Source: Ceratodon purpureus (taxonomy: Eukaryota; Streptophyta; Bryopsida; Pseudoditrichales; Ditrichaceae). Taken from it: DNA of 64,000 nucleotides. Under the pieces are notes generated by a model that was not told the DNA's origin, made no database searches, and saw only the letters and a program-made list of their open reading frames with translations. The stretch's first letter is position 1; the number at the start of each line of letters is the position of its first letter. Positions 23,746 through 35,196 of the stretch are shown here, piece by piece. The position numbers and the translations under genes were made by a program. The DNA is taken from NCBI GenBank assembly GCA_014871385.1, contig CM026427.1:8686344-8750343 (forward strand). The letters run 5' to 3'.

Positions 23746-24297
23746 TCACAGGGTCTTCACTCGCTTAGCCGGAGTGACCCAGATGGTATCCAGCAACTCC
23801 TGCCCATCGCCCGGGACCACAGTGACAGCCACCATCCAACCGCTTCTGAGGACCATAAACAATTCACCCAACTCGTCGTTGGACAGGTCTCCTAATGCCG
23901 ATGTCCTCAACTTCATCGGAATGGGTTTGTCGATACTCCATGACCTGGTAAAAAGGTAGAAGGCGCTATCGAATTCTGCCAATGGGTTTGCGCCGCGACG
24001 ACGTAGCCAATTCGAATTCCAAAAGCGTGTCTTGTTAAGATGGGAAGCAGCGCGAAGTGCTGCGTACTCCACACGGCTGCGCATCGCCACGTTCCACGCC
24101 TTGGATAGGCAAGCCAGCCTGGGGATGAGCTCCACAAGCGCCTGCCTGTCAATGTGCATACGATCAACATTAACCCACCCCACCGCAGGTTCGCAAGCGA
24201 AGTCCAACACGTGGTCGATCATCACGTGCTGCGCCACCATCTCCACTCGCCCCTTCTTCGGCTCCGGAAACTGGGCAGTCCAGCGCAAATCGGACAT
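23746..24297 (-). CDS. 183-aa protein of unknown function in the CACTA element
   Basis: A single open frame from ATG at 24297 (MSDLRWTAQFPEPKKGRVEM) to a stop at 23746. It is compact and well balanced in composition, with Trp-rich and Arg-rich central sequence (NKTRFWNSNWLRRRG), a middle LVELIPRLACLSKAWN that faintly resembles an F-box-like helix, and a beta-type C-terminal part (GWMVAVTVVPGDGQELLDTI). GC content rises clearly over the frame compared with its flanks, which supports real coding history. I do not recognise a family. It may be host cargo or element-specific. Confidence 0.5.
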   Translation of the reverse strand: MSDLRWTAQFPEPKKGRVEMVAQHVMIDHVLDFACEPAVGWVNVDRMHIDRQALVELIPRLACLSKAWNVAMRSRVEYAALRAASHLNKTRFWNSNWLRRRGANPLAEFDSAFYLFTRSWSIDKPIPMKLRTSALGDLSNDELGELFMVLRSGWMVAVTVVPGDGQELLDTIWVTPAKRVKTL

Positions 24298-25080
24298 GGT
24301 GACAGAGAGCGATCAGCGAGATAAACACAGAAGAGGATGAAGTCTGAGAGGGTGAATTGAAAACGGAAGAAGATGCAGGAAAACAATTGCGAAGAATGGG
24401 CGCAAAACCTTGGGCTTCGGCAGATTAATAGCTGGACGGGTTGGGGAAGACGATAGCGATGGGCCTATCAGCCGCCATCGAACCGACAAGCAGCCCACCT
24501 ACGTTCCTCTCCATGATGCTCCATGATAACAATCAGACCCCCAGCCATCGTTTCTCATGTCATATCTGTCCAGGGAAAGTAGTGATTAGAAGAAATTAGC
24601 TGGTAATCATTCTAAGTTAACCGTGCATGGTCATCATTACAGTACAAGCATGAATCAACAAGACCCAATAGATCTAACACTCATTGCTACTGAGTTGACG
24701 TCCACACATCACGATCAGCTCTCACATTTGCGCTCAATTACCCAATGGGACCTAAAACCGTGGATATTCAAACCAAGGGGATTTAAAATTGTAGGTGTTC
24801 AAAGCATTTGCACAGGATACGTACAGCCTGTGTCAACTACACAGATACTAAGTGTATCAATGAATAACACCGTCAAATAATCTCATACCAAGTGCATCAG
24901 CTACAAATGGGTTGTGCGATCCACACAAATTCAATGTCTTCCCATATCATACACTAGTGAACAAACACAATATAGCAACGAAAAAAAAAAGACCCTTGCA
25001 AGAGCCAGAGATCGATACCTTGATAGCAAAAAGATCCCCAGTTCTGCGTTTCCTTGCCATACACACACGTACAAATGCAC
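24298..25080. other. CACTA internal spacer
   Basis: No coding sequence recognised. The part next to 24297 is probably the promoter and leader of the 183-aa ORF; the rest is unassigned. Confidence 0.4.
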
Positions 25081-25848
25081 CTCAATTACAGGCTTGATGA
25101 TCTCGAAGTCGCCTATTGTGGTAGGATCTTTTTGAAGTGGGTGCACAGGAGTAGACTTCAGACACTGAAAAATGTCATCATCCAAAGGATCCACATCTGC
25201 TTCACTACTTCCCTCCCCCATGCCTTTGGCGTCCAGATTCTTAAGAGATGTTGGTTTCTCTATCTGTAAAACGCTTTCATGGTCAGGAACTCAACGAACA
25301 CATTATGAAAGTGCTTAAACAAATATAACTCAGGTCTCGCAATAATCATAATCAGTGTGAACTTCCAGATATGCCATCCCTCTCAAGACTCTGAATCCCG
25401 CCAATTTACTAACTAACTATATTTATTGCCTGGTCTCTACTAAGAGCGCACTTTTTTTAACTTGAGTATCCTTAAATTTCTCTTCGGGTTTGAGCTAGAA
25501 TAAAATAAGTTTCATTTCATAAAATAAATAAATTTATTTACGCAACTACAATCAATTTCCAACAATCCAGCGCTTAAACATCAACTGTTATCCCTAATTA
25601 AAATAAAACTAACGACAGTAAGTAGATCATCTCAATGACAGCTAAGGAATCGAAAAACTCACTTGTAAAGTCTCTATGTTTGCTTCCCAAACTTAGCGAC
25701 AGTAAGTGCCTCCACCGTGTTGCAACGGATGACACTAAGAAAGTCTTGATAACATTTAGTTAGGTATTCAGCCCCGTCTGCAATCACCTGCGCACCCGCT
25801 ATACATCGAGCTATGCCTGTAAGCTCATTTATCTGCGGATATCCACAA
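25081..25848 (-). pseudogene. Captured fragment of an IRE-type AGC kinase gene
   Basis: Two exon-like blocks lie in family order on the minus strand. The first (about 25848-25665) reads INELTGIARCIAGAQVIADG and, further on, VEALTVAKFGKQ. This resembles the region upstream of the kinase domain in plant IRE (incomplete root hair elongation) kinases, where ALTVDTFG is typical. An in-frame TAG follows shortly after. The second (25239-25081, acceptor CTTAAG, donor GTGCAT) ends KSTPVHPLQKDPTTIGDFEI followed by IKP, matching the family's SIDDFEIIKPISRGAFG entry to the kinase domain. It is cut before the glycine-rich loop, so no catalytic domain is present. A possible further exon with splice-like borders lies at about 26,025-26,090 (LSTGTLTPRSLLATLR). 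Confidence 0.7.
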
Positions 25849-27558
25849 CGTAGGTTTTGCATCAAAATTGCAGTTATACAGAGGAATAAAAAATATTTTG
25901 TCAATTTCAAAAGTCAAGGCTATGAAATAGATAATATGTACATCGCACACCTGAATGGGATCGTCAACATCGCTAAAGTTATATCGACCCTAAAGTAATA
26001 CATCAATCTCCCTTACCCTTAGTGTGGCGAGTAGAGAGCGGGGTGTCAGAGTTCCGGTAGATAAGGCTGAGGCTATCACGCTTCCTGCAAATGAACTAGA
26101 TTTAAAGGAATGATTGTTCCAGATTCGGACCAAATCGATTCTTACAAGTGCCTACTTTGAATCTCCCGGCTTCATCACATATGCTGGCAGCATCGATCTC
26201 GTGACGATCTTCCAACATTGTCCATATCCGCGGCTTAGTACCTCAACCTCCACTTTATCAGTGAATACAGAGTGCATATATTCCTATATTTATATATATT
26301 GCTCAAAATATATGCATAGCCTACTCCACCGAAATTGCGATACTTCAAGTACTCGAAGCAATCGAACACTCTCCTGATTTGTCGCATCAATTTAAGGCAA
26401 CTTCCATTTCTGGATCATTTAGATACAATCGTGAACAAGAACAGGAATTGCACAGACAAGTCATCTGGTTATTAACAACCTCGTTCAAAAAATGCCATTA
26501 TATCTGCCATTGCTATTAACATACGTAATATTGCAACATCGGTTTGCAGTCCCCAAACCCAATCACATGACTGCATCTTCAATCACGGAATCAAAAACGA
26601 ACAGAGACAGAAAAAACTCACCGAATAGAGAAAAATGTAAGAATCTGCTGGGAGTTGGGAAGCACCTCTGCGACCGAAATCCAAATTCAATAGCACCAGT
26701 ACTCCAAACTGCCGCATAAAAGGGAACACTATCAGTACTTAATCTCTCCAATACAACGCTCAAAATTGATTATGACATGAACAGCACTCCAGGAGTATTA
26801 AACAAAAATACAAAATTTCCCAGATTTATCTTACTATGTAGAAAGGAAATAATTTGTATGTTTAAAGACCGAGAAACATATCAGGTAATCATTGAAGGAT
26901 CTCATCATCTCTATTATATCGCAGCTTTGAAATCACCGATTGCCAACATCACAGTAGCTATTTCATCTATTGCAGTTGGAATAATTGATACCTTACTAGC
27001 CATCGCCCGAGTGCTACAATAATTAAACGGTGGTTATGACCTGTCTTGATCTCTACGCAGTTCATGAAATCATCCGCACAAATGGACAGCGTGTCGCAGA
27101 AATTTCATATTGTTGTACATATGAATTATACTGCAATTGTGTCTGCTTTCATGACTATGGGTTAATTTGGAATGTACATTTAGCATATATGACATATGAT
27201 TACAAGATGATGCCAAAAAAAAAAAAAAAAAAAAAAAAACTGTCTTGCACGTTATAGAAGACAGCTCGAACACCGCTCTCGCTTCAAAGCGCTGTGTACA
27301 GAACACGGTATTCGAAAGTCTATAATAAAGTGGATTTATGGAGATTTAGATTTTAATTTTCAACAATACAGTAAACCCATTGAAGACTAAAATGAGTGAC
27401 TCAGCCGATGGAACTTGTAATGTAACAATTTACCAGCAGAGATATAAGAAGGGCTCTCGTCAACATATTCATCATCGACGGAATTCAGCAAGAAACAAAA
27501 AATGGGTTATAGATCTCACCTCGGTAAGTTTTCTCTGTGAATGAAGACCGCAATGTCA
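25849..27558. other. CACTA internal spacer with A25 tract
   Basis: No gene recognised. It contains the possible additional exon near 26.05 kb and an uninterrupted run of 25 A at 27,215-27,239. A short open stretch on the minus strand near 26.92-27.01 kb (ASKVSIIPTAIDEIATVMLA) may be another captured exon but is not identified. Confidence 0.4.
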
Positions 27559-30500
27559 CTATCGGGTCTTTGTTTTCCTCTTTCTTCGGTCGCTAGTACT
27601 GGTTGTGCCAACTTGGTCTGTTCTCTTCCTCTTACGCCCCTCAATGTCTAGACCCTGAAGAGCGAGAGCGTTCTCGGCATCGTTGAGCACTATTGCTCCT
27701 GCTAAATCAGGTTCTGCTGGTGGAGTTCGAAATGTGCTGCTCGGTACATCACCTGCACCCGACACATTGGTAGTTATGAAACTATCGTCGTCCTCCTCTA
27801 CCTGACGACGAGATCTGGCCTCTTTCCTCAAAACAACCTTCCAATCTGAACCTGGAGGTCGTAGGTCATCATCGGAAAAAAAAACTTGTGTACACTGGCT
27901 CGGGAAAACATATGGGTCCACCGCTTTGGATGTGTTGTTTTTAAAATTGACCACGAGAAAGCCATCGGGATCTCTAACATATGTATCACGCTTGAAATTA
28001 TCGTAACGCTTCTTCCACGTGCAAGAGAACAGTGTCACAGGTGTTTTAATATCCCCATAGTTTATAAGTAGGATATCCTGGAGTACTCCGACATAACTCA
28101 GGGCTGATCCAGTGGAGTCTTCGTTTGCCTCCAGGCATGCAACACCGCTGTCGTAGTTATTCATAGTCCTGCTCAAATCATTGTCCACTCTCCATTGGTT
28201 CCCATAGGCCGTCATTTTTTGGTAGCTCCTACATGTCATAGCTGGGGGATTAGAGAGTAGCACAGTATCCGAGTCGTTAGGGTCGCTCATGTCCAGCTGC
28301 TTAGAGTGTATGGTCTGCCTGATCCAATTCTCAACGGGGCCAATAGCCCCCCCTGAAGATGCCCATTCTGATTCCCATTGACTGCATGACAATGTACAAT
28401 TCACCATATTAAATTAATGTGTAGTAATCATTTCGAGAAAACACTGTTTTCAATTTTCAAACTCACACTCGACACATGCCATTTTGCTTCGAATTGTATC
28501 TAATCAGTATTCCTTTTAGCATTGACAGCATGTAGTAAATAATCATTTTCTCTGCAGCAACGGTGTAGAAGTGCTACACCAAAATACATCGCATTATATA
28601 GGCCAGAAATCTTATTACTGATGTTAAACTTCAATGAATTGCTCGAAACACTGTATACAGACAGCGTACCTGTAAAACGGAGCAGTCAACGTGTTGTTCC
28701 TCAAAACGAACTTGTGAATTGCATCTCGCTGTGCACGAGTGAGAGTGATGTCGGTTGGGGCTCCCTGAAGTACCTCATACTCAGCACAGTCTTCTGGATC
28801 AGCGTCCCAAACTCTCCTACGTACGACGTCAAATCCATGCATGTACGACGTAGCGAATCCCATTGTCTCATCCAGAAGGTACCCTTGTGCAATGGAAGCT
28901 TCTGGTCTGGCTCTGTTTTTAACGTGATTCTTCAATGTCATCATAGTCCTTTCGATGGGATACATCCATCTCACTTGCGTCGGTCCCAGAATGATCAGCT
29001 CCGCAACTAAATGCATAGGAAGGTGCGACATAATGTCGAAAAACGTAAGAGGAAAAGTCATCTCCATCAAACACATTGTAATAGCAACATCTTCTCTTAA
29101 GCTGTCCGATTGCTCAGGGTCCCATACCTTACAGCATAACCTTCGGAAAACTCTTGATACTCTCATTATGGCCATTCTCGTGTTCGGTTCCATCAGTCCT
29201 CGAAGCGCCAGTGGAAGCATTGTCTGCATAAGAATGTGGTAATCGTGAGACTTGAGTGCTCCAAACTTCTTATTACGGATGTGGTTGCCGATTTCTGAAC
29301 AGTAACCTGTGGGGACCTTTATTTTCTCCAATCTGGTGCAGAAAGTATCAAACTCCTGCGGAGTTAGTACATAGTTCGCCTTCGGTTTGAGCATTCTTGA
29401 TGGATTTCTGGGGTCCGGGGTCATCCATAGATGCTGCCTGATGCCCTCCCGCTGCATATCGCGACGAACTCTAACGCTGTCTTTGTCCTTAAACCCGCAT
29501 ATGGTCTTCATAATATTCTCTGCCATGTTCTTTTCGCAATGCATTATGTCGAGTGAGTTGCGGATAGCAAGATGCTGGAAAAATCAGGGATTCAATGTCA
29601 GCAACAGGTGATTCTCTAATAAATCCACGGCAAAATAATCAGCATAGAAAGGCACTGGGTGGCCGAAATGTAATTAATTAAACTGCAATGTATGAAAAAC
29701 AAACTACTATGACGAGTCCAAGTGGTTAAGGAAAAGACCTCCCAATACGGCAATTCAAAAAATATACTCAGACGCTTCATTCCATGTTTCTTGGAGGGGT
29801 CTTGCATCGGTTCTTTTTTGGTCCGCCGTCGACTTTCAGTTCTTTGCGTTCCTCTGCTGCTGCGTAATTCCCCTGCCTCGTTGAACGCCTCGGGTGCACT
29901 TTCAGACATCAAAGTTCCGGCTTCAGAGGACCGTTTTCTTTTCCTACGAGTCGGTGCTTCTGAAATTTTTTGACACAGTGGGTTAGTATGAGAAAATGTT
30001 ATTTATTTTGCACAAAAATCAACAATTCAAGGAAAGATGATTGGATGCCGTTTCCAGCTTTAACCCAGGATTCGGGAACCGAAGCTAAGAACAGTCCATG
30101 CAACATCTCAATGTATAGAACAATTACTAACCATTCTCATATCGTCCAACATTCACTTTAATACGGATTATAGTTTAATCAACTCTTTAAAGAACTGTTA
30201 AGCTAGAGACTTCATAAAAATTGTCAGACAATATGCCCCTACCGACAACTAAAAAAATACTCGACAATACTGATACTCATCAAGCATTCGAACCCAACAT
30301 TCTGAACACTTCAATGCAGCTAACTCGGAGCTTTGTATTGGACAACACTTTCAAAGGAGACTAGCCTACCTCATTTTCAGCGGCAAAGAGGCGTTTTTCA
30401 CGTTCATTTTTTTTTTAACAAGCTTTTTTTTTAACAAGTTTTGCACGTTCATTTTTCATTTTGCCCTATTGCTAGGCTGACACGCCCTATAAGGGGTTGG

Positions 30501-32931
30501 TAATCAGTTGTCTCCTGTATTCAATGCTAACGAAATATTTCTCTTCGACTATATGCCATTACTTAATGATTAAAAAATAAGTAAAAATAATTCTGCATAC
30601 TTTTAGAAGTAAAGATCAAAAATTAAATTGAAACTTTACAAAAATTGAAATTACTCCAAACATCCACGGAAAACTGATGCTACTTGACTACCGATTGACT
30701 GTAATACCTGTTAGAATTAGGTTTTTGTCTGAACGCCCTACCAAACTACACCAAAACACTCTCTCACTTAAACCGTTCGATAAGTGTTTTGTACTCCTAG
30801 TAAACACTGCTAATACCTGTTATATACAGAAGTGAAAACAATCGTGCATTTAAAAAAAAAAATGAAACATCCAAGTTCATAATGACGACCCAAAGTTCTC
30901 TGTCGAGGGACATCATTTACAATTTGACTTACGAATTCAGCGCAGACCTCTTGGCAAATTCATATTATACGACATAGGGATTATATGTTAGAACAAGCTT
31001 GTTGATAAAAAATGAACGAGAAAAACGCATGCGTTTGTAAGCTCACCTGGTGTTGCTCCCTCGACAGTGGAAGAAGGCCCCGCTCTCGCTCTGTCAGTAC
31101 GCTTTGCTAGGTAAGCAAAATACTCGTTCAGAGCCGCACGTTGCTGGGAGGGTGTTTTTGCTGTTGGAGCTAGTCTGGTTTCGGAGTGACCATCGAAAAG
31201 GTGATCAAACCTTGGGGACCGAATGTAATGATCTGGCCTAACCCAGCGCCGTGCATCACGGTATATAATTTTTTTACTTTCAAATGCATAAGTACCCCGT
31301 AGCTGATCCCCGCAAGGTGCGCATGCACAATAACCCTGATGTGCTGATCCTGACACCGTCCCATAACCAGGATAGTCGTGGGATGTATAGAGCACGGCAG
31401 AGCGTAAATTAAAATGCCTATCATTCTCCGGCCTCGTTACATCATAACCTGGAACTCCTTCCCAAAGTATCTTCAACTCATCGATAAGAGGCCGAATCCA
31501 CACATCAAAGTACTCGAAAGGAACCTGAGACCTACCTGGAATTAGCAAAGCTAAAATTGTGAAAAATTTTTTTGTTATCAACCACGGAGGCAAGTTGAGG
31601 AAGCTGGCAAGCACTGGCCACGCAGACCAGGTAGACTTATGTAATTTGAAAGGGCAAATTCCGTCGCAAGAAATCTGTATCCTCACATCACGTTCATCCG
31701 CCCCAAATGATTTTGTATCAAACACACTTGGATCCATACTGTCCAGTGTTTTCCACGCCAAAGAATCTGCCGGGTACCGAACTTTTCCATCCCGGCTTCT
31801 GTTCTCCCAGTGCCAACGCATCAGAGTAGAAAGTATTGGGATCCTATAGAACCGTTGAAGCCTGGGAATAATGGTGAACTGTCTAAGAACCTTAAGAGGT
31901 CTATTCTTGTTCGTCATGTCCTTGTAACGGGCTGCGCTGCATCGCGGGCACCGATCAAGATCTCTCGTTTCTGCCAGGTCGAATAAAACACAACCATTTA
32001 CGCACCCATCGATATTCCGGAAATCTAAGCCAAGCCTCTTCGTCAATGTCTTGGCCTGATAAAGTGAGCCGGGTAGAAAATTCTCCTGTGGTAGGAGACA
32101 CTTCATTGTGGCAAAGATGTCGTCTGCGGCTTTATCAGTTATACCGGGATGAGTGGCCACAAGATTGACGAGCATGACCGTCGCGCCTAGCTTGGTATGT
32201 GGGGAATTTTGGAACAGATGCCGCATAGCATCCTCCAGTGCCTTCGCGTCCTTAATAGTCTCTTCTTCAACCTGTACTCTACCCATATATGGTTGATCTT
32301 CACGTTGTGATGTTCCTGCTCTCCCAGCCCCCAAGCCTTCCTCTGGAATGTCATTCGTGCCCATTGCATTCTCATTGTCGTTCATATCACCCTGTTCACT
32401 GAGGCCTTGTGCGTTATCTCCAACGCCTGGAGTATCGGTGGTGCCATGCTCAGTCTGCTGCCGGTTTTCTCCCTGTAACGTATCGTCCCTATTAATTCCC
32501 GTAATACCGTCCACTGTATTTAGGGCCTCCATTGTGATGTTGTCAAGTCGCTCCTCAGTTTCAATAAACTCGTTAACTTGCTGATACATATCCTGTACCA
32601 TCTGTCTAACCTGTATCCCTCCATCTCTGGGTTGTGCTCGATTCGATGTAGCGGCTATCTTTGCCGTGTAGTCTGCTTCCCATTCGTCGTCCGAGGAGTC
32701 GGGCTCATCAGGACCTCGCCACGTTCTGCAGTCAGGTGACCTCCCAAATCGAAGGAGATGTCTCTCAACGTGCTCAATCCGATAAGCAATACCAGTTCCT
32801 CGATGCTGTGTACAGGGGCACGGGATCTTCGGGAAACGGTACAGATTTGCCCTTCGTTTGTCCCGTAGCCACAATTTGTTATCCCTGGCTTTTATTCTGC
32901 GTTCGTCTGTGAGTGGCAATCTGACAGACAT
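27559..32931 (-). CDS. CACTA transposase TNPD (tnp2 family)
   Basis: Four minus-strand exons (about 32931-31047, 29959-29739, 29574-28670 and 28381-27559) splice in frame to 1,277 residues without internal stops. The protein cuts and joins the element ends. Residues about 280-570 form the tnp2 domain (ISCDGICPFKLHKSTWSAWP, YFDVWIRPLIDELKILW, CAPCG). SIFFELPYWE and HLAIRNSLDIMHCEKNMAEN follow across the second intron, as in other plant tnp2 proteins. The third exon carries DUF4218 (LKSHDYHILMQTMLPLALRG, HLVAELIILGPTQVRWMYPI). The last exon carries a DUF4216-like region (YVGVLQDILLINYG, PSQCTQVFFSDDD). It ends with a basic, nuclear-localisation-like tail (GRKRKR, DRRKRKTKTR). The N terminus has the usual D/E-rich linker. 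The donor at 29738 (GTCTTT) is weak. The gene is transcribed away from the TNPA-like gene. Confidence 0.92.
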
Positions 32932-34045
32932 CCTGCGACAAATAAGGGAAGCAGACTATGCAGTTAGAGGTCAATTGAAAGGAGTACAGAATGTAAAGAA
33001 ATGCATATAGCTTGCAGTTAAAGTGCGCTTGACCTGAACTTACTTCTCTACCGTTCTGTCGCAGAAGTAGATGTCTTAGTAAGCTCCGTCATTCAAATTA
33101 TGGACGTGGTTGTAGAAGCGAAGAGCTGCATATGTAGAGGACAATGTGTAGGTCAATTTAGAGGAAACATTACTCATCATCATTATTTTAGAACGACCAT
33201 TTAAGCTCAACCAACCATGATCAAAGAATCTCGGGGTGGTCTAAACTTTCTAAAAGCTAAAATGTCCTAATCGACCGTGAATGCGGCAAGAGTACATGAC
33301 TCTGATGATTGCATACAAGAGAACTAAAACAAAGCATTTTCAATTAGCAAAAATCCGCATGGACTAAAGGAGTAAGTTAACACTACCATGTGGATTTCGT
33401 ACCTTTGCTTCACGACGTGTGGAAATGCACCATATCCTGTGAAGCTTATCTCTATTTCGCCTTCAACTGGTCAATATACCTGCAGACATGAAGTCCAGTT
33501 AATACAAAATGCAATAAATTCTTTGTGCACTCCAGTTATGAGGAATGTAAGTATACAGAAATTCACAGACTTCACTCTGTATCGCACAAGTCATTTTAAT
33601 GAAAACTACTCAGTCACAAAAGGCATGTGAATGCAGCAAGAAAACGCGACAAGTAAATCGTAGCAGAATGCATCATTCAGAAAATCACAATGTACTTAGC
33701 GACTGCGAAATGGATTAAACAAATGTAGATCATGTAATGATTTTGTTCCAAACTGTCCCTCTTTATACCATGTGATAGAATAAACTGTTGAGCATTGTGA
33801 AATTGTTGAAACTTACATGAGTTGATTTTGGTTACACTTCTAGAATGGTGAGGTTCTAGGCAATTGTGTACATGAATCAACCTATCCAGTCATGAATTCC
33901 CTGTCATACAAGATCAGACAAGTCACGTGAATTAGGAATGAACTGTATACAGAAGGAAATTAGTGATAACATATTGAGTTGACAGAACCCACGTTTCCAG
34001 CCTCATTATGCTCAAACTGATCATAATGAACAAGTAAAACTGCTA

Positions 34046-34084
34046 TCTTCAACCAATCGGAAAAGCCCACATTTTATCTCGAAA
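34046..34084 (+). repeat. 39-bp direct repeat, copy 1
   Basis: Shares the core CGGAAAAGCCCACATTTTAT with 34,898-34,936; four mismatches over 39 bases. Candidate regulatory repeat or trace of a local duplication of about 850 bp. Confidence 0.7.
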
Positions 34085-34897
34085 TGCTGAAGTATTAATA
34101 ATGACATAAATGAATCCCAGCAGTGTTCTACTCCGAAGTTTTTCTTCCTCATCAGAGTCCTGGCATCTGGATTCGGTCATTCCCAAATAAACGACATAAG
34201 ATGCAGGCATAGACAAGTTTATCTAGAATACTCAACTGCATCACTAGAAGTGAAAGAATTAATCATGAAGACATCTTAAATTACAATTGAAGTATCTAAG
34301 AACACGTATGAACATAAGCCAGAATTCATCGAAGAACCATGCAGCCACGAAGTGAAAGATAAAAAACCCGAACAACGTAGTTGTTTAATGATCCAGAAAT
34401 CCGAGGACGAGTACAATATCTGTTCAAGTGAAAGCTCATCTTCTACGAGGAGATCAAATTTCAAAAGACGAGATTAGAAAAATGTTCTTGTTGAATATGA
34501 ATCACGAGGAGTCGCCTTTGAACCTTATCAGCGGCACAATTTCTAATCCTCTGAAATGTAAACCTAATCGAAGGTGGAACTGAATTAACCAAGGAGGCAA
34601 CAATGATCTAATTGTTATCTACGAATTTGTGGAACAGGGGGTTCTCTAGATATGACAAAGTCATTTATGTGTATGATGATAAACTGTCATAGAGATAATC
34701 CCTTACCGAAACTAATCTCCCTCGACAGCACCTAAGCATATTGAACCAAAATTGCGTTTAGTTGGAGCACGATTAAGTGACATCTGTTGACAACAATTAC
34801 TTTTAATCGTACATTGCTGTGCAAGCAACGCTGAATCAAAACAGAACAAGCTAGAAATACCTGCGTAAAAGCACACATATCCTACGCGGATAACATT

Positions 34898-34936
34898 TCT
34901 TCGACCGATCGGAAAAGCCCACATTTTATCTGGAAA
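34898..34936 (+). repeat. 39-bp direct repeat, copy 2
   Basis: Second copy of the 39-base unit at 34,046-34,084, same orientation, upstream of the TNPA-like gene. Confidence 0.7.
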
Positions 34937-35196
34937 GGGAAAGGTATCGAGAACTTCCTAATCTTGACTTCACTTAACTACAAGTTGTCAATTCCCTAAA
35001 CCCTATTCCTCATGGAGATACATATGACGAGTTGAAACGTACCACTTCTCTTCCGAGTTGGCGACGCTGATTGGTACTGCTATGCTGCGTGCACCTCCTT
35101 CACAGATATCCTCGTCGATATCTCCTTCCCGAAGCTGTGAAGAGCAGAGAGGTCTATCGCCCAATTGCAGGTCCAGCAACGCGCTACCAGACTACA

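Larger units (their letters stand above)
32932..35196. promoter_or_regulatory. Divergent promoter region between TNPD and TNPA-like genes
   Basis: About 2.2 kb between two head-to-head start codons with no recognisable coding sequence. A 39-base segment at 34,046-34,084 recurs at 34,898-34,936 with four differences (core CGGAAAAGCCCACATTTTAT) in the same orientation. The second copy lies about 260 bases before the TNPA-like start. It is inferred to contain promoters and leaders for both genes; no individual element is proven. Confidence 0.5.

Noticed and set aside
27215-27239. A25 run as the tail of a retrotransposed sequence
   Set aside because: No target-site duplication, SINE-like body or cDNA-like sequence is visible upstream, so it is treated as a simple homopolymer.
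28408-28669. Possible extra TNPD exon in the last intron
   Set aside because: Direct joining of 28,670 to 28,381 keeps the frame through to the stop; an extra exon is not needed and none has convincing borders.
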